64,000 bases of DNA from Cesiribacter sp. SM1 (GCF_020178975.1 NZ_JAHXBU010000040.1:101476-165475); one strand, 5' to 3'; shown: positions 52,408 to 62,675, counted from the stretch's first letter. The notes: generated from the letters alone by a model not told the origin. Translations and numbers: made by a program.

Positions 52408-54534
52408 GTGGCAGAAACCTCCCCCTTACATAGTATACTTAAGAAGTATTTTGGGTACACGCAGTTCAGGCCTATGCAGGCCGATATTATTAAAGCAGTA
52501 GTCTCCGGACAGGATACGCTCGTGCTCATGCCTACCGGGGGCGGTAAATCGCTTTGCTACCAGGTGCCAGCGCTGCACCTGGCCGGGCTGGCCGTAGTAA
52601 TTTCTCCCCTGATTGCCCTGATGCAGGACCAGGTAGCTGCGCTAAAGGCCAGCGGCGTTGCTGCGGCATACCTCAACAGTACCCAGGAGTGGCAGGAGCA
52701 GGTGCAAATTGAGCAGCAGGCAGCACACGGCCAGCTCAAGCTCCTCTATGTATCGCCGGAAAAACTGCAAACGCCCTCTTTCACTTCCCTGCTTAGCCAG
52801 CTGCCGGTCTCTCTTTTTGCCATCGATGAGGCACACTGTATTAGCTTTTGGGGGCACGACTTCCGGCCGGAGTACACACAACTGGGCCGCCTCAAGGAGC
52901 AGTTTCCGCAAGTGCCCATTATTGCCCTTACCGCCACTGCCGATAAACTTACCCGCAGCGACATACTGCAGCAGCTAAAACTAAGGCAGCCCAAGGTGTT
53001 TGTTGCTTCTTTTGACAGGCCAAACCTAAGCCTGGCAGTGCTGCCGGCCCAGCAGCGCCTGCAGCGCATTCTGGAGTTCCTGGAAGAGCGGCCCTTTCAG
53101 CCGGGAATCGTTTACTGCTTAAGCCGCAAGGGCTGCGAGTCGCTGGCAGAAAAGCTAAGCGATGCCGGCTACCGTGCGGAGGCCTATCATGCAGCGCTGC
53201 CGCACCACCAGCGCCAGAAAACGCAGGAGGATTTTCTGCGCGATAATGTTCAGATTGTTTGTGCTACCATTGCCTTTGGCATGGGCATCGATAAAAGCAA
53301 TGTACGCTGGGTAGTACACTACAACCTGCCTAAAAACATAGAAAGCTATTATCAGGAGATTGGCCGTGCCGGCCGCGATGGTGCACCAGCCGATACCCTG
53401 CTGTTTTACTCTTTTGCCGATGTAATGAAGCAGCGCAGCATGCTGGAAGATCTGCCAAACGACCGCCGCCGCATGCAGGAGGCCAAGCTGGAGCGCCTGC
53501 AGCAGTATGCCGAAGCCCAGATCTGCCGCCGGCGTATCCTGCTCTCCTACTTTGGAGAGCTGGCAGAGGGCAACTGTAATAATTGCGATGTGTGCGATAA
53601 CCCCCGCCAGTCGTTCGATGGCACTTTGCTAACACAGAAGGCGCTCTCTGCTATTGCCCGTTCTGGCGAGAAGCTCTCCCTGGGCCTGCTCATTGATGTA
53701 TTGCGCGGTGCCGATAACGAAGAGGTGCGCCAGAAAGGCTTATTCAGGATTAAAACCTATGGAGCAGGCAAAGACATAGGCGCAGCCGACTGGCGCAATT
53801 ACCTGCAGCAGATGCTAAACTCAGGCCTCATGGATATTGCCTATGAAGATGGTGGTAAGCTAAAACTGAACGACGGGAGCCGTGCCATACTCTTTGAGGG
53901 TAAAAAAGTAGAACTGAATAAGCCCCTGCAGCCCGTTCAGGCACAGCGGCCGCAGCCAAAATCTGCTGAAGTGGCAGATGATGGCCTGTTCGTGCAACTG
54001 CGTAACCTGCGCAAGCGGCTGGCCGATGAAGAAGCGCTGCCCCCCTACATTATCTTCAGTGATAAAACTTTGCGCGAGATGGCAGAGCGGCAACCGGTTA
54101 CAGAAGCCGCACTTTTGCGGATAGGAGGGGTAGGGCGTCAGAAGCTGGATCGCTATGGGCAGGATTTTATTAACGAAATACTACAATACCGGCAGCAGCA
54201 GCAGGATAAGAAACAGAAGGTAGAGGGATCTACTCACCTGGTTACCCTTGAACTGCTGAAGCAGCAGTTATCGCCGGAAGAGGTAGCCGCTAAAAGAGGC
54301 ATGCGTGAAGAGACAGTTTATTCTCATATTGCTGCTCTTTTTGAACAGGGCAGGCTACCGTTCCTGGACCGTTATTTAGATGAAGATGAGCGCTCTGAAA
54401 TTGGTGATGCCCTCTATGTTCATGGCGTTAACAGTCCCATGAAACAGGTGTACGAGAGCCTGGATGGAAAATATCCTTATCACAAGATTCGCCTGGCTAT
54501 AAGTTATTACAGGAAATCAGGCATAAAAAGCTGA
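52408..54534 (+). CDS. recQ: ATP-dependent DNA helicase RecQ
   Basis: A 708-residue 3'-5' superfamily-2 helicase. The Q-motif YFGYTQFRPMQ, Walker A MPTGGGKSLCY (Lys47) and the DEAH box AIDEAHCISFWGHDFR (Asp140) are present. The conserved region GRAGRDGAPADTLLFYS and the four-Cys zinc site ending NCNNCDVCDN follow. HRDC (about 530-600) and a C-terminal helix-turn-helix (about 610-705) are complete. Start is GTG at 52408 with AAGAAGAGAG before it. Confidence 0.97.
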   Translation: MAETSPLHSILKKYFGYTQFRPMQADIIKAVVSGQDTLVLMPTGGGKSLCYQVPALHLAGLAVVISPLIALMQDQVAALKASGVAAAYLNSTQEWQEQVQIEQQAAHGQLKLLYVSPEKLQTPSFTSLLSQLPVSLFAIDEAHCISFWGHDFRPEYTQLGRLKEQFPQVPIIALTATADKLTRSDILQQLKLRQPKVFVASFDRPNLSLAVLPAQQRLQRILEFLEERPFQPGIVYCLSRKGCESLAEKLSDAGYRAEAYHAALPHHQRQKTQEDFLRDNVQIVCATIAFGMGIDKSNVRWVVHYNLPKNIESYYQEIGRAGRDGAPADTLLFYSFADVMKQRSMLEDLPNDRRRMQEAKLERLQQYAEAQICRRRILLSYFGELAEGNCNNCDVCDNPRQSFDGTLLTQKALSAIARSGEKLSLGLLIDVLRGADNEEVRQKGLFRIKTYGAGKDIGAADWRNYLQQMLNSGLMDIAYEDGGKLKLNDGSRAILFEGKKVELNKPLQPVQAQRPQPKSAEVADDGLFVQLRNLRKRLADEEALPPYIIFSDKTLREMAERQPVTEAALLRIGGVGRQKLDRYGQDFINEILQYRQQQQDKKQKVEGSTHLVTLELLKQQLSPEEVAAKRGMREETVYSHIAALFEQGRLPFLDRYLDEDERSEIGDALYVHGVNSPMKQVYESLDGKYPYHKIRLAISYYRKSGIKS

Positions 54535-54933
54535 TGTTAAGAGTATTGATGTGCTTATGTTTTATCAATGCTTTAATGTAAAATATGTAAAATACTCAGT
54601 TTCTTTTAGTATGCCTGCGCAATTCCTGCGCCTTACTAATTGTATAGCCATAACGTTAGCATATAAAAAAAATTTTGAAACAACAGGCAGCGCCGGGAAA
54701 AGGGGGCTGGTATCAGAATATTTCATAAATAAACATGCTGTTTCTGCTGAGATTATGCTCCATTTATTGTCTGTTCTTACGTGCTGATGCTGGCCTGCTG
54801 GTTTGTAGGTGATAAGTGCCTTTAAGTGGCGGCAGGAGCATATATTTCTTTATAACTCAGTTTTTTAGGGCTTTTGCTGAATTGGTTTAGTCCTATTTAT
54901 CATAAGATAGATAAAATTTTTTCATAAAAAATG
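54535..54933. other. Non-coding interval between recQ and the adhesin gene
   Basis: An AT-rich spacer of about 400 bases. The only open frame (54551-54787) has no ribosome site, low-complexity composition and no family resemblance. I see no terminator of standard form behind recQ. The right end carries the promoter of the adhesin gene. Confidence 0.5.
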
Positions 54934-54963
54934 TTTCTTTTTTGAGTCTGGATATTACCTTTG
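54934..54963 (+). promoter_or_regulatory. Candidate promoter of the adhesin operon
   Basis: TACCTTTG at 54956-54963 matches the Bacteroidota -7 consensus TAnnTTTG exactly. TTTC at 54934-54937, 18 bases upstream, may serve as the -33 element. The adhesin start follows 40 bases downstream with GGAAGG just before it. Confidence 0.5.
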
Positions 54964-55003
54964 TAACGAACTATTCTTACAACATCAGCAAAAGCTGGAA
55001 GGT

Positions 55004-58000
55004 ATGATTCCATTTTACCATGTTACTAAATCCCTGCGGTTAAGCCCTAAGCGATACGCGCTTTTGGCGGTTACCCTATTGATTATTGCTGCAGCTCCGG
55101 TGCTGTTGCCCACTTTTTCCGCTCACACATTCAGTGTAGATGAGAACACGGCAACAGATGCGCCTGTGGGGCAGATTATGCCCAAAACAGACGCCAATGG
55201 TGATGCTCTGCACTTTGAACTGATTGGAGGAAACACTAACGATGCCTTCAAACTGGCAACGGATGGTAAGCTATCAGTGCTTAATGCCGATGCACTAGAT
55301 TTTGAGCAAACACCAACTTTTAGTCTCACCGTTCGCGTAACGGCAGGCAAAGAGACTTCTGCGCCGGAGGCCACAGATATTACAGTGCATGTTAATCTTA
55401 ATAACGTAGCCGAAGCAGCCCTGGTAAATACAGAGGCTGCTACAGCAGTTTCTGAAAAAGATGCAGTGCTTAATGGTACTGCCCGCAGCAATGGTGCAGC
55501 AACTGTTGTGGCTTTTCAGTGGGGTTCAGTACAGGCGCTACCCGATGTTGATGATCCTGGTATGCTGCCCGGGTCCCGGATTCTTTCAGCGGGAGCTGCT
55601 GCTACGGCCATTAACCTGCCGCTTAGCAGTCTTGAGGCCAACACCACTTACTATTACCGCCTTGTGGCCCAGAATAGTGTTGGGGTTGTGTATGGTAAAA
55701 CAATGTCGTTTACAACCAGCAGTATTCCAACTGTTTTATCTATCAGGAGAAACAGCGCCAGTCCAACCAAAGCATCGGGCGTAAGCTATAGAGTTAAGTT
55801 CAGCGAAGCAGTAAAGGGAGTAGATGCCAGCGATTTTGAGCTGGAAAAAAGTACTGGCGTTTCTGCTGCAATTTCTGCTGTTGCTGCCGTAAGCACTTCA
55901 GAATATGATGTAAACGTAAATGGTGTTAGTGGTAATGGAACGCTGAAGCTCCGCTTCAGGGATAACAATACTGTATTAAGTAGCGTCAATATGCCTGTTG
56001 GTGGCACTGCTGCCGGCGATTTCAGTGGCGGCGAAGTTTACCTGCTTGATAACACAGCGCCAGGCATTACCATCACATCTCCAATACATCCTTATACCCA
56101 GATTGGTCCTTTAACTTATACCATTACCTATAGCGAGGCAAGTAATATTACACTTACGCCTGCAGATGTAGAAGTGGTTGTTACTGAAGTGGTAGCTGGT
56201 AAACCGGCCCCTACAGGCATTGTTGAAGTAACAGGTACCGGTAGCCTGGAGCGTAAGGTAGTTATCAGGAACATTACAGGCGATGGTACCCTGAAGATCA
56301 GGATTAAAGCAGGTACTGCCGTAGATGCGGCAGGCAATGTAGCGGGTATGTCTGACTACAGCAGAGTAACTATTATTGATAATACAAAACCTCAGGGTGT
56401 TTGCCCGCAGGATGTAACAGTTATGCATACAGCAACTAGCTGTAGCCCGTATGTAAAAGTAGGCCTTCCTGCTTTCAATGATATAAACGAGCCAGGCGTG
56501 GTAACCATCACCAACGATTTTACCAATACAGCCGATGCTTCTTCAGATAAATATCCTGTGGGTAAAACAACCATCGTTACATGGACATTCACCGACCAGT
56601 CTGGTAACTACGATAACTGTACCACAACTGTAACTGTAGAAGACAAAGCACCTCCGGTGGTAACGGCTCCTGCAGATATAACAGTGGGCACAGACCCCGG
56701 CAGGTGCGATGCCAAAGTAGATTACGGTGTAATAACAGCAGTTGACTGCGGCGGTGATGTTACCTTAAACATCACCGGCCCTGCTTCGGGATCAAGATTT
56801 CCAACAGGAACACCAACCGTAGTAACGTACACTGCCAAAGACCCAAGCGGTAACACCACCACTGGTAGTTTTAAAATTACTGTAATCGATACGGAAGCAC
56901 CGGTGATCAAATGCCCTGCCATCCAGACACATTACGAGGTTGCCGAGGGAGAAAATGATGTGATCATCACTTACCCGGCTGTTACAGCAACAGATAACTG
57001 TACGGCTGCATCAGAAATTACAATTGAGCGGGTATCAGGCTTTGCATCAGGCACCCGGTTAACGGCCGGTTCCTATACTTATAAGTTTAAGGCAACCGAT
57101 AAAGCCGGTAATGTTGCCGAATGCTCCTTTACGGTTGTGGTGGTAGATAATGATGCCCCAATGATCGTTATTGGTCCGCCATCTGTACCTATTACAACAC
57201 ATGGCCCTGTGTGGTACGATGTTACTTATTATGGTACTACTGATATTTTCCTTACTGCCGATGATGTATCCCTTAACCTTACAGGTACGGCACAGGCTGG
57301 TAATATAGCGGTTACTACTACCAATAATCCAAATGTACTAAGGGTAACCTTATCCAATATTACCGGAAACGGCACCATTGGCATCAACATAGCGGCAGGA
57401 ACTGCCACCGATGGCACCAACCTGGCGCCTGCTGCCGGCCCAAGTGAAACCTTTATCGTTGATAACACCGACCCAATTGTTGGCGGTGGCGACGGCGGCA
57501 CCGGAGGCGGTGGAGATGGAGGCGATGGTGGTGATGGTGGTGACGGTGGTGATAACGGCGGTGGCGGAAATGGTGGTGGTATCGGCAATGAAGAGTGGAC
57601 CTTCGAGGATACCGCAAAGACCCTGTACTTTACCGTAACGGATAACTCATCTTCTGCATCAGAACTAGATGTTAAGGTTACAGCTGTCAATACTGCCCTG
57701 ATACCTGCTTCAGGAATTGCCCTAAGCAAAGTGAATGGAAACTACACCCTTAAAATAACCCCTGCAGCAGATCTCGATGGCAGTTCTGCCATCAGCATTA
57801 CCGTGAAAGACCGGGCGGGAAACACTACTGTTAAAACCTTTACACTTACAGTAGTGGCAGTGGCCGATAAGCCAAACATCACACTGGCGCAGAATCCAAT
57901 TGAAGGGGAGGAAGAAGCCAACATTCCACTTGGTATAGGCGTATCGCTGAAGGATGTGGATGGATCTGAAAGCCTCATCGGTATTTATATTGAAGGTGTG

Positions 58001-59542
58001 CCGGCAGATGCAACACTATCGGCAGGTACAAACCTGGGAGGCGGCAAGTGGCAGCTAAGTCAGAACCAGCTTACAGGTCTTACCATCCGCACAGAAAACT
58101 TTGATGAGGATATTCTCCTGACCATCCGGGCTATCAGCGAAGAAGCGTCCAACCATCCGCAGGTGGTAAAACAGGCCGAGCGTGTGGTAGAGCTGCTGAT
58201 CACCATCAGGGGTGTGAACGATGCCCCGAGCTTCTCGCTTAGCCAGACCCAAATCAGGCAGGTGGAAGACTTTTCTCACACAAGTGGAGATGTTACCATC
58301 TACATCAACGATCTGGCAGATGTTGATACAGACCTTTCGGCCATAGAATTCTCGCTTGACCCTGTTAGTGTAGACTGGGTAGATATTAGCCTGAATACCG
58401 AAGAGCAGTCTATTGTACTGAAGTCTATAGACAATAAAAACAAGCGTCAGCCTTTTACCTTTACCCTCACAGCAGATGATAAGGGTGCGGTAAACAACCT
58501 TTACTCTCAGACCTTCAGTGTGCAAATAGATTCACTCAATGATGCCCCTTATGGTAAAGTTGGTGAAGAGCCGCTGGTGTTTGAAATTGAAACTGAAGCG
58601 GCAGCAGAGCTTTTCCCTGCCATATACAAAGATGTGGATATGCAGGATGAAGCCTCTACCGAAAAGCTTACTGTAGCAATAGAGGTAGAAGGCGGCGCTC
58701 CAGAATGGCTAAGGGTGGAAAATATCTTCACCACTGATTTCAGGTGGATCAGCCAGCTGGTGGCAAACCCACCCCGTGAAGCAGAAGGCATGCTGTTTAA
58801 AGTAAAAGCCTTTGCAACCGACGAGCACGGCGTAAACCTCCTGAACGAGGGAGACCTGGATGAGAATGGAGCGCAGAAGCGTTACGATGAGTTCTGGGTG
58901 AAGATTGTCTGCAACAATGCACTGCCCGAGGTAGCGGAGGAGGAAACAACCATTACCCTCTTCATGAACCAGCAGCCAGACCCAGCAGAGCCACACTACG
59001 AGTTTAGCATAGAAGACGATGCCAAAGCTCTGGTTGAAGGAGCAGAGGTGCTGGAGGTAACAGCCACAGAGGTAGACCAAACCATGATCAGCAAGGTAGA
59101 GCTGGTGAAGGGTGCTGAAAATGAGTGGCGCCTGTGGGTTACGCCTGCAGACAACCAGTATGGCGAAACTACCTTTAAGATCCAGATCAACGACCTTGCC
59201 TACTGTAATGTAGATGAAACGCCTCGTGAGCCTGTATTCATTACCGTGCATGTGGTGATCAAGCTCAGAGATGTGCTCGACATCCCAACCCTGATCACGC
59301 CAAACGGCGATGGCGATAATGATACCTGGAATATTTTTGGTCTTGAAGAGTTTGGCAAGCATGAGGTAAGGGTGTTCGATAACCGCGGCCGCATCATCTT
59401 CTCCTCCAACATATATGGTCCGGGTAAAGAATGGGATGGCACCCTGAACGGTAAAGCCCTGCCTGATGGTACCTACACCTACCAGATTGTTTTCAACGAA
59501 GGCAAGGATAAGCGCCAGGGTCATATAACCATTGCACGATAA
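55004..59542 (+). CDS. Giant cell-surface protein, T9SS type-B sorting domain (SprB-like)
   Basis: A 1512-residue secreted protein. An N-terminal membrane/signal segment (about residues 19-40) precedes a cadherin-like domain (about 42-140), a fibronectin-like domain (about 140-245), bacterial Ig-like repeats (245-470), three HYR-type repeats (470-720; each with conserved Cys and DxSGN), another Ig-like unit, a Gly-Gly-Asp linker (about 826-862) and further cadherin-like units. The C-terminal CHU_C domain (TLITPNGDGDNDTWNIFGLE, DGTYTYQIVF) is the type IX secretion signal, type B. The downstream PorP/SprF and OmpA genes fit a gliding or surface-adhesin system. Mature function is inferred. Confidence 0.92.
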   Translation: MIPFYHVTKSLRLSPKRYALLAVTLLIIAAAPVLLPTFSAHTFSVDENTATDAPVGQIMPKTDANGDALHFELIGGNTNDAFKLATDGKLSVLNADALDFEQTPTFSLTVRVTAGKETSAPEATDITVHVNLNNVAEAALVNTEAATAVSEKDAVLNGTARSNGAATVVAFQWGSVQALPDVDDPGMLPGSRILSAGAAATAINLPLSSLEANTTYYYRLVAQNSVGVVYGKTMSFTTSSIPTVLSIRRNSASPTKASGVSYRVKFSEAVKGVDASDFELEKSTGVSAAISAVAAVSTSEYDVNVNGVSGNGTLKLRFRDNNTVLSSVNMPVGGTAAGDFSGGEVYLLDNTAPGITITSPIHPYTQIGPLTYTITYSEASNITLTPADVEVVVTEVVAGKPAPTGIVEVTGTGSLERKVVIRNITGDGTLKIRIKAGTAVDAAGNVAGMSDYSRVTIIDNTKPQGVCPQDVTVMHTATSCSPYVKVGLPAFNDINEPGVVTITNDFTNTADASSDKYPVGKTTIVTWTFTDQSGNYDNCTTTVTVEDKAPPVVTAPADITVGTDPGRCDAKVDYGVITAVDCGGDVTLNITGPASGSRFPTGTPTVVTYTAKDPSGNTTTGSFKITVIDTEAPVIKCPAIQTHYEVAEGENDVIITYPAVTATDNCTAASEITIERVSGFASGTRLTAGSYTYKFKATDKAGNVAECSFTVVVVDNDAPMIVIGPPSVPITTHGPVWYDVTYYGTTDIFLTADDVSLNLTGTAQAGNIAVTTTNNPNVLRVTLSNITGNGTIGINIAAGTATDGTNLAPAAGPSETFIVDNTDPIVGGGDGGTGGGGDGGDGGDGGDGGDNGGGGNGGGIGNEEWTFEDTAKTLYFTVTDNSSSASELDVKVTAVNTALIPASGIALSKVNGNYTLKITPAADLDGSSAISITVKDRAGNTTVKTFTLTVVAVADKPNITLAQNPIEGEEEANIPLGIGVSLKDVDGSESLIGIYIEGVPADATLSAGTNLGGGKWQLSQNQLTGLTIRTENFDEDILLTIRAISEEASNHPQVVKQAERVVELLITIRGVNDAPSFSLSQTQIRQVEDFSHTSGDVTIYINDLADVDTDLSAIEFSLDPVSVDWVDISLNTEEQSIVLKSIDNKNKRQPFTFTLTADDKGAVNNLYSQTFSVQIDSLNDAPYGKVGEEPLVFEIETEAAAELFPAIYKDVDMQDEASTEKLTVAIEVEGGAPEWLRVENIFTTDFRWISQLVANPPREAEGMLFKVKAFATDEHGVNLLNEGDLDENGAQKRYDEFWVKIVCNNALPEVAEEETTITLFMNQQPDPAEPHYEFSIEDDAKALVEGAEVLEVTATEVDQTMISKVELVKGAENEWRLWVTPADNQYGETTFKIQINDLAYCNVDETPREPVFITVHVVIKLRDVLDIPTLITPNGDGDNDTWNIFGLEEFGKHEVRVFDNRGRIIFSSNIYGPGKEWDGTLNGKALPDGTYTYQIVFNEGKDKRQGHITIAR
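57480..57585 (+). repeat. Gly-Gly-Asp coding repeat
   Basis: Degenerate 9-bp units (GGTGGTGAT and variants) encode a (GGD)n stretch of about 33 residues that joins two structured halves of the adhesin. It is likely flexible and may bind calcium. Confidence 0.85.
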
Positions 59543-59561
59543 CAGCCAAAAAAAGACTCCT

Positions 59562-60572
59562 ATGAAAAAGATATATCTGATACTTGTAATGATGATTGCT
59601 GCCGCGGCTCCTGTGGCTGCGCAGCAACAGTACGAGCTGACCCAGTTTTTTCAGAACCCACAGGCCCTGAATGCAGCCTTTACAGGCATAGAAAAATACT
59701 GGCAGATAAATGCCGGTTACCGCAAGGTGTGGGCAGGCTCTGAGTTTGCGCCTTCCCAGAGCTTTGTGAGCTTTAATGGTAGTTTCTACAAGCCCGATCT
59801 GCGCCTTAATTCCATCCGCATCAGCCGGCCCGAGGCTTATGAAGATAACCTCTCGAACAAGGAGTACCGCAAGTTGAATGCCAGGCATGGCCTGGGCGGT
59901 TACTATGGTTATGTGACCAATGGCATGTCTGTAGATGACCAGGGCTCACTTACCTATGCCTACCACCTGCCCCTTACCCGCAGCATCAGCATGTCGGCCG
60001 GAGCAGGCGTAGCCTACATGAATACCTATCTTTCTGCAGGTACCTATTATGTGCGGCATACCAAAGACTACATTTACCAGGACCTTACTTCAGAGTATGC
60101 CAGAAAGCGTGAGCTTGCTATCAACACTGGTGTAGCTATTTATGGCAGCCGTTTTTATGCAGGTTACAGCACTACCCGCCTGGCTTTTTTGAAAGGAACT
60201 ACGGATGATATATACCAGGAGCCTGTAAACTATGTGGCACACACCATCAATGCAGGCTACCAGCTGTACTTAAGCCCAAGTCTGCGCCTGCAGCCCAGTA
60301 TCCTGATGGCTTACGATCGCCTTCGCGAAGCCTCAGTATATGGAAATGTGAAGTTCAGGTACAAAGAGATTTTCTGGGCTGGTGCCTCTTACCGCAATAA
60401 AGAAGCTTACGGTATGATGGTTGGTTTCCTGCTGGGCGATCACCTGAGCATGGGCTATGCCTATGAGCAAAATGCTTTTGAGTTTGATGCTGCTCATAAC
60501 AACAACCACGAAGTGGTGCTGGGTTATCGCTTCTTTAGAAAAGGCTATCGTGTTAACAGCTATTTTTGGTAA
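59562..60572 (+). CDS. PorP/SprF family type IX secretion membrane protein
   Basis: A 336-residue outer-membrane beta-barrel with signal peptide ending PVAAQ. The opening TQFFQNPQALNAAFTG, then WQINAGYRKVWAGS, matches the PorP/SprF family. The ATG at 59562 is preferred over an ATG ten codons upstream that overlaps the adhesin stop. In Flavobacterium, SprF is needed for secretion and attachment of the SprB adhesin; the position 20 bases after a type-B cargo suggests the same pairing here. The OmpA-like gene starts six bases after its stop. Confidence 0.92.
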   Translation: MKKIYLILVMMIAAAAPVAAQQQYELTQFFQNPQALNAAFTGIEKYWQINAGYRKVWAGSEFAPSQSFVSFNGSFYKPDLRLNSIRISRPEAYEDNLSNKEYRKLNARHGLGGYYGYVTNGMSVDDQGSLTYAYHLPLTRSISMSAGAGVAYMNTYLSAGTYYVRHTKDYIYQDLTSEYARKRELAINTGVAIYGSRFYAGYSTTRLAFLKGTTDDIYQEPVNYVAHTINAGYQLYLSPSLRLQPSILMAYDRLREASVYGNVKFRYKEIFWAGASYRNKEAYGMMVGFLLGDHLSMGYAYEQNAFEFDAAHNNNHEVVLGYRFFRKGYRVNSYFW

Positions 60573-60578
60573 TTGGTC

Positions 60579-61997
60579 ATGAAGAAATCACTAATAAAAA
60601 ATATACTTGGCCTGGGCCTGCTATGGCTTAGCGCCAGCCCGGCCTTTGCGCAATCGGCTGCTCCAAAAACAGTGGTGGTGCCACCGCAACCTTTTGTATT
60701 TGAAATACCGCAGAAGCTTCCGGAAAGCATCAACTCCAAGGTAGAGGAAACCATGCCGGTGCTTTCGCAGGATGGTAAAATTCTATACTTCGTGCGGGTG
60801 TTGCATGCGGAAAACATCGGAGGCAGGTTGTCGGGCCACGACATCTGGTACTCCTACCGGAATGCAGACGGCAGCTGGCAGGATCCTAAAAATGGCCTGA
60901 TAAGCCTGAACAACAAAGGGAACAACGCAGTGCTTGGCTTTAGCCAGGAGGGAGACCGTATATTCCTGCTGAACCAGTATGGCAGCGGTCCCAGCTTTAA
61001 ATCCGGCCTTAGCTATTCTGAGCTTGCTGGCAGCCGCTGGGCTTATCCGAAAGAAGTGAAGATTCCAAAACTGAAAAAGGATGGTTTCTTTTACAATGCC
61101 TACCTTTCGCCAGATGAAGAAGTGCTGATCGTAAGCATGAAGCAGCGCACACAGCCCGGCGACGAAGACCTGTACATTGCAGTGCGCCAGAGCGATGGCC
61201 GCTGGGGTGATTTCCAGAACATGGGTGCCAAAATCAACACCCCTGGTTTTGAGGCTTTCCCCTACCTCTCTGCCGATAAACAAACACTTTATTTCTCCAG
61301 CAATGGCCATGGTGGTTTTGGTGATGCAGATGTTTTCATGTCGGCACGCCAGGACGAAAGCTGGACTAACTGGAGCAAGCCTGTAAACCTGGGCAAGCCC
61401 GTAAACTCCAAAGGCTTTGATGCTTCCTTTGCACTTTATACGGATAGTACAGCCTTTTTTATCAGCAACCGCGAGGGTGGTATGTCAGATATTTACCAGA
61501 CCCGCATAGCCCGTCCGCTGGAGCAAAAGGAGCAGGCAGTACCCATTGTGTTTCAGGAGCTTACCGAAAACGAAATGGAGGAGCTAAAGCCAACGCCTGA
61601 AGATAACAGCATGGCCGACCTTTCAGATAATAAGAAAGAAGCCATTGTGGTGGAAGATGTGTACCCGCTTACCGTAAGCATCTACTTTGCCTTTGATTCT
61701 TACCAGTTATCGCCGGAGGCACAAACAAAGCTTAGGGAACTGTTTCAGAAATACACCAATGGCAACGACATAAAAGTTAACCTTACCGGCCATACCGACG
61801 CCATTGGTACCGAATCCTACAACAAGCGACTCTCTATTAACAGGGCATTCTCTGCAGAAGAGTTTCTGATCAATGCCGGACTGGCACAGGAGCGTGTGTA
61901 TACAGAGGGAAAAGGCGAAGCCGAGCCGGCAGCTACAAACGATACGGCTGAAGGGCGCCGACAGAACCGAAGGGTAACAATAATGGTGGTGAAATAA
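60579..61997 (+). CDS. OmpA-family protein with PD40 beta-propeller repeats
   Basis: A 472-residue exported protein (signal ending SPAFAQ). The central part has several WD40-like PD40 repeats (FPYLSADKQTLYFSSNGHGG, YLSPDEEVLIVSM). The C-terminal OmpA domain (about residues 355-472) has YFAFDSYQLSPEAQTKL and NLTGHTDAIGTESYNKRLS, which binds peptidoglycan. It forms an operon with the PorP/SprF gene. By analogy with PorE/SprE-type factors it may anchor the secreted adhesin complex to the cell wall. A TTG two codons upstream is an alternative start. Confidence 0.9.
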   Translation: MKKSLIKNILGLGLLWLSASPAFAQSAAPKTVVVPPQPFVFEIPQKLPESINSKVEETMPVLSQDGKILYFVRVLHAENIGGRLSGHDIWYSYRNADGSWQDPKNGLISLNNKGNNAVLGFSQEGDRIFLLNQYGSGPSFKSGLSYSELAGSRWAYPKEVKIPKLKKDGFFYNAYLSPDEEVLIVSMKQRTQPGDEDLYIAVRQSDGRWGDFQNMGAKINTPGFEAFPYLSADKQTLYFSSNGHGGFGDADVFMSARQDESWTNWSKPVNLGKPVNSKGFDASFALYTDSTAFFISNREGGMSDIYQTRIARPLEQKEQAVPIVFQELTENEMEELKPTPEDNSMADLSDNKKEAIVVEDVYPLTVSIYFAFDSYQLSPEAQTKLRELFQKYTNGNDIKVNLTGHTDAIGTESYNKRLSINRAFSAEEFLINAGLAQERVYTEGKGEAEPAATNDTAEGRRQNRRVTIMVVK

Positions 61998-62001
61998 GGG
62001 A

Positions 62002-62031
62002 AAAAAGCCTGCTGCATAGCAGGTTTTTTTT
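62002..62031 (+). terminator. Terminator of the adhesin operon
   Basis: CCTGCT (62008-62013) pairs with AGCAGG (62018-62023) around a GCAT loop, with A-rich and T-rich flanks and an eight-T run. Confidence 0.8.
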
Positions 62032-62081
62032 ATGAAGTGCCTACATTTAGGAGTTGTTATAAATACTCTCTTTCTACCAAA

Positions 62082-62675
62082 ATGAAGAAATCTGTTTACC
62101 TGCCGCTTATTTTACTGCTTTTGGTGGCCATGTCGTGCCAGAAAAGCGATGACAGTGTAGCTCCTGTTAGTGAGCAGAAGAAAATGTTGATGGCCGTTAA
62201 CTGGACGATCGATAAAGTAATTGCAAGCACAGACTACACCATGACAACGTCCGTAGGATCTACACCCGTGAAGCAAAGCCAGGTGATGGAGGGGCTGTCT
62301 GATGAGTGTGAATATGCCGCCACCATGCAGTTTGCCCGGGATGAAAAGGTAGTGATAGGCTATGCAGCGAATTTTTGTGGATTGGAAAACCCCGCTGCCA
62401 ATAACGTGAAGTGGCGCTCAGACGATGCTGTATCGGAGCTGACGCTTATAGGAGAGAACCTGGCAGGTTTTAGTGTGAACATCCAGGGAGATCATATGTC
62501 GAACGGCAATGAGGCCACCTTTAAGGTAAAAGAGCTAAGCCCTCAGAAGCTGACGATAGAACGCTCCATCCCTATCAGCAGTTTTTTCAGTGAAGATGTG
62601 CTTGCCCTTTATGCAAGCCAGGGAATTACAATGCAGGGTACCTACACCTATACCACTACCTACATAGCCAGATGA
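62082..62675 (+). CDS. Lipoprotein of unknown function
   Basis: A 197-residue lipoprotein (signal ending LLVAMSC; the ATG at 62082 gives it, the frame opens 15 codons earlier). The sequence after the Cys is polar (QKSDDSVAPVSEQ), then a beta-rich domain with three Cys (SDECEYAATMQ, ANFCGLEN) resembling the lipocalin-like Bacteroidota lipoproteins. No family is certain. A very strong hairpin follows. Confidence 0.65.
   Translation: MKKSVYLPLILLLLVAMSCQKSDDSVAPVSEQKKMLMAVNWTIDKVIASTDYTMTTSVGSTPVKQSQVMEGLSDECEYAATMQFARDEKVVIGYAANFCGLENPAANNVKWRSDDAVSELTLIGENLAGFSVNIQGDHMSNGNEATFKVKELSPQKLTIERSIPISSFFSEDVLALYASQGITMQGTYTYTTTYIAR

Noticed and set aside
54551..54787. 78-codon ORF after recQ
   Set aside because: No ribosome site, low-complexity composition, no family resemblance; it is in an AT-rich spacer and is probably chance.
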